Assembly: GCA_016874005.1 (NCBI GenBank)
Contig: VGVQ01000001.1
Coordinates: 372,001 to 436,000 of the forward strand
Reading direction: 5' to 3'
DNA length: 64,000 nucleotides
Origin: Gemmatimonadota bacterium
GTDB lineage: Bacteria; Gemmatimonadota; Gemmatimonadetes; Gemmatimonadales; GWC2-71-9
Of the stretch, positions 51,446 to 60,413 are shown one piece after another. The notes beneath the pieces were generated by a model, which saw only the letters and a list, made by a program, of their open reading frames with translations, did no database searches and was not told the DNA's origin. Position numbers and translations under genes: made by a program. Position 1 is the first letter of the stretch. The number at the start of each line of letters is the position of its first letter.

Positions 51446-53524
51446 GTGACCGCCCCGGTTCTCGAATGCCCTTCCTGCGGTGCCTCCCCCCTCCCGGAGG
51501 GGGCGGCGTTTTGCTTCATGTGCGGCGCCCGGACCCCCCAGGCGATCGACAAGGCCACTGGCGAAATCAGGGAGACCTCGACTGGTCGCCTGCCCTCCCC
51601 TGACTTCGGTCGGCTCAAGCGTGCCCTGGGTGACAACTACGAGTTGGGCAAGCTGATCGGCCGGGGCGGATTTGCCGAAGTGTTCTTGGTCCACGACAAA
51701 CGCCTCAAACGAGACCTGGCCCTCAAGGCGTTGCGGCCCGACTTGATCATGTCGGACAAATTGCTCGCCCGCTTTCGGCGCGAGGCGGAGACGGTAGCGG
51801 CCCTTCGCCATCCTCACATCGTCCCGATCTACGACGTCGGCGAGGCAGATGGGATCGGCTACATCTTGATGCCCTACATCCAGGGCGAAAGCCTCCGCGC
51901 GCTCCTTCTCCGCGAGGGACCACGGCCGATCCGAGAGGCCACCCGAATCCTCCTCGAGGCGTCCGACGGCCTTGGCGCCGCGCACGAAGCGGGGGTCGTC
52001 CATCGCGACATCAAACCCGAGAACATCATGCTCGATGGCAAAGCCCGCCGAGTGCAGCTGATGGATTTCGGGATCTCGAAAGCCATCGATGCGAGCGAGG
52101 GGAGCGGTCTGACGAGCACCGGCATGTTGGTGGGGACGCCGCACTACATGAGCCCTGAGCAGGCGGCCGGCGAGCCCAACCTGGATCACCGGAGCGATCA
52201 GTACTCCTTGGCGGTGGTTGGCTTCCAGATGATCACGGGTTCGCTGCCCTTCGATGGAGAATCGACCCGGGCGGTGTTGTTCCAGCAGATGGTTGGCGTC
52301 CCGAAGAACCTCAGGGACCTGGTTCCCGACGTGCCGGCCTCGATCGCGTTTGCGATCGACCGGGCGCTGGCGAAGGACGCCAAGGACCGGTTCCCGTCGA
52401 TGGAGGCCTTCCGAGAGGCGATCGTCGGGCCTGACGCCTGGCCCCTGGGTGGTGGCCCCGATACCGTGGCTGCCGCCCGCCAAAGCGCGCCGACCACCAC
52501 GGGGGCGGCGGTGGTAGCGGTCCCCGCCGCCAAGGCACCCCGACGCCGGCCCTGGTTGATTCCAGCGGTTGGCCTCGCGGCGGCAGCCGTTGTCGCGGTG
52601 GCGCTGCTGAACCGGACACCCTCGTCTCCACCGCCAGCCACTGAGCAGTTTCCGGGACCCGCGGAACCGGCACCCGGTCCGCCTCCGGCTTCCGCAACCG
52701 GGGCGGCCCAAGGCATAGCGGGCAGCCCGCCGCCCCCGGCGGCCTCGCTACCGGCGGCAGCGCCCCCCCCGCCTCCCCCGCAACCAACGCGACGGCCGGC
52801 TTCGGCCCAGGCAGCCGCGCCTGGAGCCAGCGCGCCTGCCCCCGCGGCCGCGGCCGCGGTGACCAGCTGCGCTGCGGCGGTTCGGGCGAGCAAGTGGCCT
52901 GAAGCGGCGAATCTCTGCCGCGCCGAAGGTGAGGGCGGAAGTGCCGCCGCGGCCACCGCGATGGCGTCGCTGCATCAACGCGGTCGCGGGGTGGCCCAGT
53001 CCGATTCGGCCGTCGCCTTCTGGTACCGAAAGGCGGCATCGCTCGGCGATGCGCCGGCGGCCTATCGCTTGGGCACCATGTACGCCAGCGGCACCGGAGT
53101 GATCACCAACGACGTCGAGGCAACTCGGCTGCTTCGGCAGGCCGCGGACGCCGGGGTCTCCGAGGCCTTCGCCCAATTGGCCGAACGCTATCAGCAGGGA
53201 CTCGGGGCCCGGAAAGACGAGAAGGAAGCGGCGGCCTGGTTCCGGAAGGCAGCTGAGAACAACGATCGTTTGGCTCAGTTCAACCTCGGGCAGATGTACC
53301 TTCGAGGCCGAGGGGTCGAGAAGAGCGAGAACGAGGCCGCCGTCTGGATCAGCAAGGCAGCCGAACAGTCGCTTCCCGCCGCGGAGTATGAGTTGGGCAT
53401 GATGTACCTGCGCGGTCGCGGGCTTCCGAAGGACGAAGCCGTGGGACTCCAATGGCTCGAGCGGGCCGCGCAGCACGGTCATGCGGAGGCCCAGAAGGAG
53501 TTCGACAAACGACGGCGTCCCTGA
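51446..53524 (+). CDS. Zinc-ribbon Ser/Thr protein kinase with external Sel1 repeats, copy 1
   Basis: 692 residues. A zinc ribbon (Cys 8, 11, 23, 26) leads to a Hanks kinase at about 60-330: LIGRGGFAEVFLVHD, catalytic loop VVHRDIKPENIML, DFGISKA, activation loop GTPHYMSPEQAAG. One transmembrane helix (PWLIPAVGLAAAAVVAVALL near 372) precedes a Pro/Ala-rich linker and about five Sel1-like repeats (YRLGTMYASGTGV, FNLGQMYLRGRGV, YELGMMYLRGRGL). Kinase and zinc ribbon are cytoplasmic; the repeats face the periplasm and may bind a peptide or wall ligand. The GTG start has AGGGGA upstream. All catalytic residues are intact. Confidence 0.9.
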   Translation: MTAPVLECPSCGASPLPEGAAFCFMCGARTPQAIDKATGEIRETSTGRLPSPDFGRLKRALGDNYELGKLIGRGGFAEVFLVHDKRLKRDLALKALRPDLIMSDKLLARFRREAETVAALRHPHIVPIYDVGEADGIGYILMPYIQGESLRALLLREGPRPIREATRILLEASDGLGAAHEAGVVHRDIKPENIMLDGKARRVQLMDFGISKAIDASEGSGLTSTGMLVGTPHYMSPEQAAGEPNLDHRSDQYSLAVVGFQMITGSLPFDGESTRAVLFQQMVGVPKNLRDLVPDVPASIAFAIDRALAKDAKDRFPSMEAFREAIVGPDAWPLGGGPDTVAAARQSAPTTTGAAVVAVPAAKAPRRRPWLIPAVGLAAAAVVAVALLNRTPSSPPPATEQFPGPAEPAPGPPPASATGAAQGIAGSPPPPAASLPAAAPPPPPPQPTRRPASAQAAAPGASAPAPAAAAAVTSCAAAVRASKWPEAANLCRAEGEGGSAAAATAMASLHQRGRGVAQSDSAVAFWYRKAASLGDAPAAYRLGTMYASGTGVITNDVEATRLLRQAADAGVSEAFAQLAERYQQGLGARKDEKEAAAWFRKAAENNDRLAQFNLGQMYLRGRGVEKSENEAAVWISKAAEQSLPAAEYELGMMYLRGRGLPKDEAVGLQWLERAAQHGHAEAQKEFDKRRRP

Positions 53525-53538
53525 CCCCCCCGCAGCCA

Positions 53539-55518
53539 GTGCCTGCCCGTCCCTGCCCCGCCTGCAGCCAGCCGGTCGCCGCGGACGCGGCGTTCTGCGC
53601 CCACTGCGGCGCGGCCGCCGCGACTCAGATCTTCGGAGAAACACCTTCGGGCTCGCCCTCGGAGGCGGGTCCGGGCATCAGCTACGAACGAGAACCTGAC
53701 CGGCTGCGGCGCGCCCTCGGACCCAACTTCGAACTCGGTCGCCTGATCGGGCGGGGTGGCTATGCCGAGGTCTTTGCGGTTCGCGATCTCAGACTCAAGC
53801 GCGAACTGGCGGCCAAGGTGCTGCGACCCGACTTGATCGTGACACCCGCCATTCTGGCGCGCTTTCGCCGCGAAGCGGAGGCCGTGGCGACCCTGGCGCA
53901 TCCCAACATCGTGCCGGTCTTCGACGTCGGCGAAGCTGAGGGCGTCTGCTTCATCCTGATGCCGCTGATTCGCGGGGAGAGCCTCAAAGCAGCGGTCCAC
54001 CGCCAGCGACGACTGCCGCTCGACGAGGTAATTCGTATCGTGACCGAAGCGGCGGGTGCCCTCGGTGCCGCCCACCGGGCTGGTGTCATCCATCGGGACA
54101 TCAAGCCGGAAAACATCATGCTCGAGGGCGATGACCGGCGGGTCCGTTTGATGGACTTCGGGATCTCGAAGGCGATGGATTCGAGCGAAACGCAACTGAC
54201 CGGGACCGGAGTCATCGTCGGCACGCCGCAGTACATGAGCCCGGAGCAGGCCAGCGGCGACCCCAACGTCGACCACCGCTCCGATCAGTACTCGTTGGCG
54301 GTCTGCGCCTACCAGATGATCGGTGGACGGGCACCATTCGATGGCGACACCGCTCGAGCGGTCATGACCAAACAGCTGCTCGAGGACCCGGTCCCGCTGC
54401 CCGAGTTGGTGGACCATCTTCCTCCGGCGGTCTCGGCCGGGCTGTTCAGGGCGCTCCAGAAGGATCCGGCGAAGCGGTTCGATTCGATCGAGGCCTTCGC
54501 GAAGGCGCTGGTCGATCCGACCATCACGGCCGCCCCGGCGTGGCATCGAGGGACCGAGCCAGAACCGGTGCCGGTCCGCCGCCAGCGGCGAGCGCTCCCC
54601 TGGATCGTCGCGGCCGCGACGTTAGGTATCGTGGCCGTAGCCGCAACCCAGCTGCGGACCCCAACGGCGGCCCCTCGTTCGGTCGACTCGACGGCGGCGC
54701 CGGCACCCACCCCTCCGCCCCCCCCGCCGCCGACCGTGCAGCGGGATACCGCGGCCCGTCGACCCTTGCCCGTAGTGGTCACGCCGGTGAAGGTCGACAG
54801 TCAGGTCGTGCCGCCGCGCCAGCCGCCGGACACCTCGACGCCACCGGTCGCCACGGTGGTCGACTGCGCCGGCGCCGTTGCCAGACAGGACTGGGAGATC
54901 GCGTTCGAGCGTTGCCAAGCCGAGGGCCGAACCAATCCGATGGCCGCGCGGCGAGTCGCCGAGATGGCGTCGAGCGGTCGTGGCACCGGGGTCGATGAAC
55001 GCCTGGCCACCAATTGGTACGAGATTGCGGCCCCGAACGACCCGATCGCCAGGTTCGCGTTGGCCGGTCGCTACGATCGGGGCATAGGCACCACCAAGGA
55101 TCCGAGCCGCGCGACCGATCTGTATCTCGAGGCAGCCAGAGGCGGCGTCACCGATGCGTACCCGATCATTGCCGACCGACTCGCCCAGGGGATCGGACGA
55201 CCGCGGGACGAGGTCGAAGCGGTCCGCTGGTTCGAACGAGGGGCGAACTCGGCACACGTGGGCAGTCAGGTGCGCCTGGGCCTCTCATACCTCAATGGCC
55301 GCGGCGTCGCCCGTAACGACTCCGCCGCTCGGCGCTGGTTCGGGATTGCGGCGGAACGGGAAAGCGCCGTCGCCCAATACGAGCTGGGCCGCCTACTCCT
55401 CCGCGGTGGTCGGGGCGTGCCAAAGGACGAAGCGGCGGGTTTGCTGTGGCTCGAGCGGGCGGCGAATTCGGGCCACGACGGCGCCCGCCAGGAGTTGGGC
55501 AGGCGAAAGCCGCGTTAG
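53539..55518 (+). CDS. Zinc-ribbon Ser/Thr protein kinase with external Sel1 repeats, copy 2
   Basis: 659 residues with the same architecture as the gene before it: zinc ribbon (CPACSQP ... CAHCG), kinase with LIGRGGYAEVFAVRD, VIHRDIKPENIML, DFGISKAMD and GTPQYMSPEQASG, one transmembrane helix (LPWIVAAATLGIVAVAAT), a Pro-rich linker and four to five Sel1 repeats (FALAGRYDRGIGT, VRLGLSYLNGRGV, YELGRLLLRGGRGV). The start is uncertain: GTG at 53539, or CTG at 53521, which overlaps the copy 1 stop as CTGA. It is probably a tandem duplicate that now answers a different ligand. The stop lies in a CGTTAGG heptamer. Confidence 0.88.
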   Translation: MPARPCPACSQPVAADAAFCAHCGAAAATQIFGETPSGSPSEAGPGISYEREPDRLRRALGPNFELGRLIGRGGYAEVFAVRDLRLKRELAAKVLRPDLIVTPAILARFRREAEAVATLAHPNIVPVFDVGEAEGVCFILMPLIRGESLKAAVHRQRRLPLDEVIRIVTEAAGALGAAHRAGVIHRDIKPENIMLEGDDRRVRLMDFGISKAMDSSETQLTGTGVIVGTPQYMSPEQASGDPNVDHRSDQYSLAVCAYQMIGGRAPFDGDTARAVMTKQLLEDPVPLPELVDHLPPAVSAGLFRALQKDPAKRFDSIEAFAKALVDPTITAAPAWHRGTEPEPVPVRRQRRALPWIVAAATLGIVAVAATQLRTPTAAPRSVDSTAAPAPTPPPPPPPTVQRDTAARRPLPVVVTPVKVDSQVVPPRQPPDTSTPPVATVVDCAGAVARQDWEIAFERCQAEGRTNPMAARRVAEMASSGRGTGVDERLATNWYEIAAPNDPIARFALAGRYDRGIGTTKDPSRATDLYLEAARGGVTDAYPIIADRLAQGIGRPRDEVEAVRWFERGANSAHVGSQVRLGLSYLNGRGVARNDSAARRWFGIAAERESAVAQYELGRLLLRGGRGVPKDEAAGLLWLERAANSGHDGARQELGRRKPR

Positions 55519-55519
55519 G

Positions 55520-57742
55520 CTACCAGTCGACCACCGCCCCGATGCTGATGACCCGACCTCGCAGCGGCGCCCACGGTGCCACGGTCCGGCGTCCGCCGGC
55601 CCCTGGTGCCGGCAGCAGCACGGCGTGGTAGTTCCGCAGCTTCCGGTCGGTCAGGTTCTCGCCGTTCAAATACAAGCGAGCTCGCCCCGAGCGCAGGGAC
55701 GCCAGACCGTTGACGACCAGGTAACCGGGGGTTCGGTCGAGATACGGGTTGTCGATCAGTGACTGGGGACCGGTGTACCCTGTCTCGAGGCTTGCGATTG
55801 GCTGCCCCGCGATCTCGGGGCGCCACAAGATCGAAGCCCCGAACGAGTGTTTTGGCGTGAGGGTCAGATCTCGGCGCCCGATGCCGCTGAGATCTCCCTC
55901 GGATCCCGACACGATGGCATAGTAGACTCGGAGGGCGGTGGTCTCGGCCAGATAGGAGGCCGCGAATTCGCCCCCGAACACCCGAGTCGGCTCGCTCAGG
56001 TTGAGGAGGCGGAGGCGACCGGCCGGGTCGTTCGCGACCGGCACCAACCGAACCGGCGAAGCAACCCGGGCGTATTGAATCGCGGCGTCCAACATCCACC
56101 CATCTCGGCGATACCGAGCGTTTAGAGACGCGCTCCTGACCCGCTCCGCTCGAGCGGCGACCGGCACCGTTCCATGCAGCCCGATGGTCTCGACTTCGTC
56201 AGTCAAGGGCGTCGGAGCGTAATAGCCCTCTCCGACCGACATCCGTCCTTCGAACCCGGACTCGCCCCGAGCCAGCAAGCTGACCCGCGGCATGCATTGC
56301 AGGCCGTGGAGGTTGTGCTGGTCACAGCGGCCGGAGAGCGACCCAGTGACACCGGAGCCAAGGGGCACCAGCACCCGGCCGAAGACGCTCGGGAAGCTGT
56401 GGTTGTAGTCGAATGCCGGGAAGTCGTCCTGCCGGAGCGCCTCGTAGGTCAGGGACGCCCCGGCGACCGCGGTGGCGGGCCCGACGGCCCGAGCGTAGCT
56501 CAGCTCAGCGAAGGCGGCGTAACGGTTGTCTCGTTCCCGCAGGTCATCGAAGCGGTGGCTCGTCGATTGTATCGCGCCGCTCACCCGGGCGTCGACACGG
56601 CCACCGGTGACCAAGCGGTGCGCCGCGATCGCCAGGTCGCCGCGGGCCGTGCGGCGTTCCTCCCGATACGGGTTAGGATCGTTGATCGCAGTGAGGAAAC
56701 CACCCGTTCGGTCTTCGCTGGAGAAACCCGCGGTCGCGGTCATCCCGTCGCCGCTCGGCCGGTCGACGACCACGCGGGGCCGAATCGAGAGGCGAATGGC
56801 GCGGGGGAACTCGCCCCACTGGTCGTCGTCCGCGTCGACGAGGCGCTGTTGGTGGAAGTCGACCGCGAGGGTCCCCGCCGTGGTCGGACTGAAGCGACGG
56901 GCCCCCCAGAAGAAAGCGTCGCCCCCCTTCTCCGATGATTGGTCGAGACCGATCCGAACCCGATCGCGATCGGGGCCGCGTGAGACCAGGTTGACCGCGC
57001 CGCTCGCCGCGGCGGGCCCATGCAGCGCGGTCGCGGTGCCGAGGATCAGTTCGATTGCCGCCAAATCGGTCGGAGCGGTCTGCAGCAGGCCGAACAGGCC
57101 GGAGCGACCGGCCTGAAGCGGTGCCCCGTCGACCAGGAGTCCGGTGTAGTGACCGGGCAGCCCATGGATCTGAAGACGGGTGGCGTCGAGCGCACCACCC
57201 ACGGCTTGGAGCCGGGCCGCCCCGCCCGGAAAGAGCCCGAGAAGATCGCCCGGCCGACGCTGTAGCGCGCGGATGATGGCTGGATCGTCGAGGAACACCA
57301 CCGGGAGCGGTTCGCTTTCGGCGGGAACCGCGAGCTTGGTCACTTGGTACGGGGCTGCCGGATGGCCGTCGGCGTCAGCCAGGTAGATGGTGGCACTCTG
57401 GGCCACGTTTGGGACGATCGTCATCTCGAAGGTGGCGGTCTTGTGCCCGGGATGGGCCACCGCGATCGACCACAAACGGGCCTCGAGTTCGAGGCGCGCG
57501 AGGCCAACCGAGTTGGTCACGGCAGACCCCGTCCTCGAACTCGGGCGCACGAACGCCCCCGCGATCGGCACTGAATCGCGCAACCTCACGACCGTGACTA
57601 GAAGGGAGCCCGTGCCGCTCTGGGCCCCGGCGATCGCAGGCCAGGCAGCGATCCCGAGCGCCCCCAATATCGCCGCCCAAAAAACGGTCAGCCGGCCGAA
57701 CGGCTGAGCGGCAGGCCAATGGAAGAATCGACGCGGTGTCAC
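55520..57742 (-). CDS. TonB-dependent outer membrane receptor
   Basis: 740 residues. A signal peptide (LGALGIAAWPAIAGAQ) is followed by a carboxypeptidase-regulatory-like domain (GSLLVTVVRLRDSVPIAGAFV), a plug (DATRLQIHGLPGHYTGLLVDG ... IELILGTATALHGPAAASGAVNLVS) and a barrel ending RGRVISIGAVVDW. A Cys pair (CDQHNLHGLQC) sits where most receptors have a Cys-free turn. The GTG at 57740-57742 is 13 bases after the MFS permease stop, so both transport one substrate class in series. A longer frame to 57811 would overlap the permease. Confidence 0.87.
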   Translation of the reverse strand: MTPRRFFHWPAAQPFGRLTVFWAAILGALGIAAWPAIAGAQSGTGSLLVTVVRLRDSVPIAGAFVRPSSRTGSAVTNSVGLARLELEARLWSIAVAHPGHKTATFEMTIVPNVAQSATIYLADADGHPAAPYQVTKLAVPAESEPLPVVFLDDPAIIRALQRRPGDLLGLFPGGAARLQAVGGALDATRLQIHGLPGHYTGLLVDGAPLQAGRSGLFGLLQTAPTDLAAIELILGTATALHGPAAASGAVNLVSRGPDRDRVRIGLDQSSEKGGDAFFWGARRFSPTTAGTLAVDFHQQRLVDADDDQWGEFPRAIRLSIRPRVVVDRPSGDGMTATAGFSSEDRTGGFLTAINDPNPYREERRTARGDLAIAAHRLVTGGRVDARVSGAIQSTSHRFDDLRERDNRYAAFAELSYARAVGPATAVAGASLTYEALRQDDFPAFDYNHSFPSVFGRVLVPLGSGVTGSLSGRCDQHNLHGLQCMPRVSLLARGESGFEGRMSVGEGYYAPTPLTDEVETIGLHGTVPVAARAERVRSASLNARYRRDGWMLDAAIQYARVASPVRLVPVANDPAGRLRLLNLSEPTRVFGGEFAASYLAETTALRVYYAIVSGSEGDLSGIGRRDLTLTPKHSFGASILWRPEIAGQPIASLETGYTGPQSLIDNPYLDRTPGYLVVNGLASLRSGRARLYLNGENLTDRKLRNYHAVLLPAPGAGGRRTVAPWAPLRGRVISIGAVVDW

Positions 57743-57755
57743 CGCCGAAAAGTAA

Positions 57756-59033
57756 TCAGACCCCTTGCGCTCGCCGCGGCGAATCGTCGCGGTCGCGAAA
57801 GAAGAGCGCAAATCCGATCGCGGTTATGAGTCCGAGTACCGACACCACCCGCCAGAGCGCCGCGAAGTCGAGGCTGCCGCCCGCTAGCGCGAACCGGTCC
57901 GCCAGATAGCCAGAGAGAAGGCCGCCGAGCACCGGCCCACCCCCCAGAATGACGATCCCGAACACGGTCTGCACCGAGTGGCGAATGTCGGCCGGTGCGA
58001 CCCGATCGGCGTAGATATAGGCGGCCGCGAAAAAGCAGGCATAGCAGACCCCGTGGAGGGCCTGGCTGGCGACGTGCACCTCGACCGGAAGGCCAGGGAT
58101 GCTCCAGATGAAGTACCGAACGAAGTAGGCCAGGGCCCCGATCGCAATGATCCGACGAAACCCGAATCGAGACAACAGAAAGCCGAGACCGGCCATCACG
58201 GCAATTTCGCTGAACTGACCGATCGTCATCGCCGGCCCGATCTGACTATCGGCGAGGCCAAGGTTGGAGAGAAAGGCCGGCGTCTGAATGAAGTAGATCT
58301 GGTGAATGATGCTGATTGGCAGACTCGCCGCCACCAGGACCGCGAAGGAAGGTCGACGCAATAGTCGGAAGGCGGCGGCAAAGGCCAGCTTCTCGACCGC
58401 GTTGCGTTTTGGCGGCGTCGCGGGGAGCATCAGGCAGTAGGCGGAATATCCCCAGGAAATCAGGGCGGAGAATCGGAGCGAATCCGCCAAGCGTGCCGTC
58501 ACGTTGGTCTGTTCCGGACCCACCAGAAACGGCGGCAGCCACTGGAGAGAAAGGTCGGACTGGAGGTAGAGCATCGGGAAGAGCCAACTCACCGCGATCC
58601 ATCCGATGGTACCCCAAACCCGCACCCTCGGAAACTGCCGGTCGCGGTCCTCGAGATGGGCAAACGCCATCGAGTTGGAGAGGGCCAAAGTCGGCATGTA
58701 GACGACGCTATAGAGAATCGAAAGCCACAGCCACGACGGGTAGTCGGTGCGAGCTGCCGTCACCCACTTGACCACCCCACCCACGGCCAGGAGGAACGCC
58801 AGGAACCGCTCCGTCCGGAAATAGCGATCGGCGAACTGGCCCGCGATGAAAGGCGAGGCCAGAGCGCCGATCGATCCCGCGAGGCCGAGTATCAGGCCGA
58901 TCTGGCCACCGGAGAACCCCAGTCCGCCTTCCGACACTGGAGCCGAGAGGTACCGACCGGCAACCGGAAGCCAGGCCCCCCAGACTGCGTACTGAAGGAA
59001 CATCATCAGCGACAAACGGGGCAGGGTTTTCAT
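57756..59033 (-). CDS. MFS permease, nucleoside/sugar:H+ symporter-like
   Basis: A 425-residue inner-membrane protein with twelve hydrophobic helices. MKTLPRLSLMMFLQYAVWGAWLPV at the start and LSNSMAFAHLEDRDRQFPRVRVWGTIGWI (MFS motif A region between halves) are typical of the NupG / XapB nucleoside:H+ symporter family, which in this kind of organism often sits with sugar dehydrogenases. It lies between the TonB receptor and a Gfo/Idh oxidoreductase, which favours a carbohydrate or nucleoside cargo. Confidence 0.85.
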   Translation of the reverse strand: MKTLPRLSLMMFLQYAVWGAWLPVAGRYLSAPVSEGGLGFSGGQIGLILGLAGSIGALASPFIAGQFADRYFRTERFLAFLLAVGGVVKWVTAARTDYPSWLWLSILYSVVYMPTLALSNSMAFAHLEDRDRQFPRVRVWGTIGWIAVSWLFPMLYLQSDLSLQWLPPFLVGPEQTNVTARLADSLRFSALISWGYSAYCLMLPATPPKRNAVEKLAFAAAFRLLRRPSFAVLVAASLPISIIHQIYFIQTPAFLSNLGLADSQIGPAMTIGQFSEIAVMAGLGFLLSRFGFRRIIAIGALAYFVRYFIWSIPGLPVEVHVASQALHGVCYACFFAAAYIYADRVAPADIRHSVQTVFGIVILGGGPVLGGLLSGYLADRFALAGGSLDFAALWRVVSVLGLITAIGFALFFRDRDDSPRRAQGV

Positions 59034-59099
59034 AATTAAAGAAATACTCCGTTACTTCGATGTGTTTGTCGCTCAATAGTTTGATAGATCAAGGACTTG

Positions 59100-60356
59100 T
59101 CAGACACGAGCACGCTTCAACCTGCTCCCGCTCCGACCAACATCGGGTACAAACCGGTCGATCCCCGACGGCGGGAACCGCAACGACTTGCCCGTCTCGG
59201 CGCTCTGGTATGCCGCCATCAGGAGCCGAACCACCTCGACCCCGTCATCGAAGGTCAGCCGACACGGCTCCTTCCCGAGAAAGGCCCGAACGAAGTGCCG
59301 GTTCTCCGCCTCGTAGCCGTAGGCAACCGCCTCGTTTGCGACGACCGGCATCAGGCCAACCTCGGCGTTCTGTTTCTCGACCAGATCCTCCCCGATTTTG
59401 CCCCGGACTTCGCGACTGAAGAACAGTTTGAGACCGCTGTCCAGGGTGTTCCACTGCATCGAGTACTCAGGGCCGAGCAACTCGGCGGAAAGCCGCAACC
59501 CGGCACCGACAAAACTCCATGAGGTGGTGGCCTCCCCGAAGACGCGATACCCATCGGACGTCACGAATTCCACCGTCATGGTCGCGAAGTCCTCGGCCGG
59601 GGTCGTTCGATAATCCACCCGGCGACCCATCGACTCGGCCAGCCGCTTGGCATACTCCGGTCGGGTCCACTTGAGACTGCCGATATGCGCCGAGACCCGA
59701 ACCGGCCGAACCGTCTCGAGGCTCTCGCCAGGCTTGGTGAGGAGATGGCGGACCACCAGCGCTGAATGGCACATCATGTCGTTGAGAACCCCGCCGCCCT
59801 GGAGCTTGCCCTGCCAGAACCAAGGCATGTGAGGGCCACTGTGCTCCTCGGCAGCCCGGGCCAGGTACGGCCGGCCGGTATTGCTGGCACCGCGGGCCCA
59901 GAGCAGTGCCCGTCCTCGTTCCACCTGCGGGGCGAAGCACTGATTCTCGAGGTAGCCATGACGGAGACCCGCTCGCTTCACCAGCGCCGCGACCGCCTTC
60001 GCCTCCTTGACGTTCCTGCCCAAGGGTTTTTCGCAGGCGACCCCGATCAGGCTGGCGCGACCGCGGAGCACCGGGTCGACGATGGCCTCGAGGTTCTCGA
60101 TTCGAGCCTGATTGGGACCCGAAACCCAGATGGCGTCGATGGCGGGATCGGCGACCATTTCCTCGATAGACCGATACGGCTTGCAGGCTCCCACGTCGAG
60201 CGACCGGGCATAGCGTGCCGCATCCGCCGCTCGAGTCCGGTTGGGACTCCAAACGCCGAGAACGTCCGCGTCGCGGACACCCTGCCATGACAGCATGTGG
60301 AACCGAGCATTGAAGCCACTTCCGACGAACCCGACACCGAGGCGCTTGTCAGACAT
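59100..60356 (-). CDS. Gfo/Idh/MocA family oxidoreductase
   Basis: A 418-residue NAD(P)-dependent sugar dehydrogenase-like protein. The Rossmann start is LGVGFVGSGFNARFHMLSWQG, with AIWVSGPNQARIENL and the catalytic-region ACEKPLGRNVKEAK (EKP motif near residue 108). HSGPHMPWFWQGKLQGGGVLNDMMCH carries the usual Gly-rich turn, Asp and His of the substrate site. Members oxidise or epimerise sugars and inositols. There is no leader, so it is cytoplasmic. The gap to the MFS gene (66 bases) is AT-rich and holds a TTGATAGATCAA palindrome at 59081-59092. Confidence 0.88.
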   Translation of the reverse strand: MSDKRLGVGFVGSGFNARFHMLSWQGVRDADVLGVWSPNRTRAADAARYARSLDVGACKPYRSIEEMVADPAIDAIWVSGPNQARIENLEAIVDPVLRGRASLIGVACEKPLGRNVKEAKAVAALVKRAGLRHGYLENQCFAPQVERGRALLWARGASNTGRPYLARAAEEHSGPHMPWFWQGKLQGGGVLNDMMCHSALVVRHLLTKPGESLETVRPVRVSAHIGSLKWTRPEYAKRLAESMGRRVDYRTTPAEDFATMTVEFVTSDGYRVFGEATTSWSFVGAGLRLSAELLGPEYSMQWNTLDSGLKLFFSREVRGKIGEDLVEKQNAEVGLMPVVANEAVAYGYEAENRHFVRAFLGKEPCRLTFDDGVEVVRLLMAAYQSAETGKSLRFPPSGIDRFVPDVGRSGSRLKRARV

Positions 60357-60413
60357 GAGTCACGGCCGATGGGAGCGAGACCGCGAGAAGCTAGTCTGCG
60401 CCCTCGGGACCGA

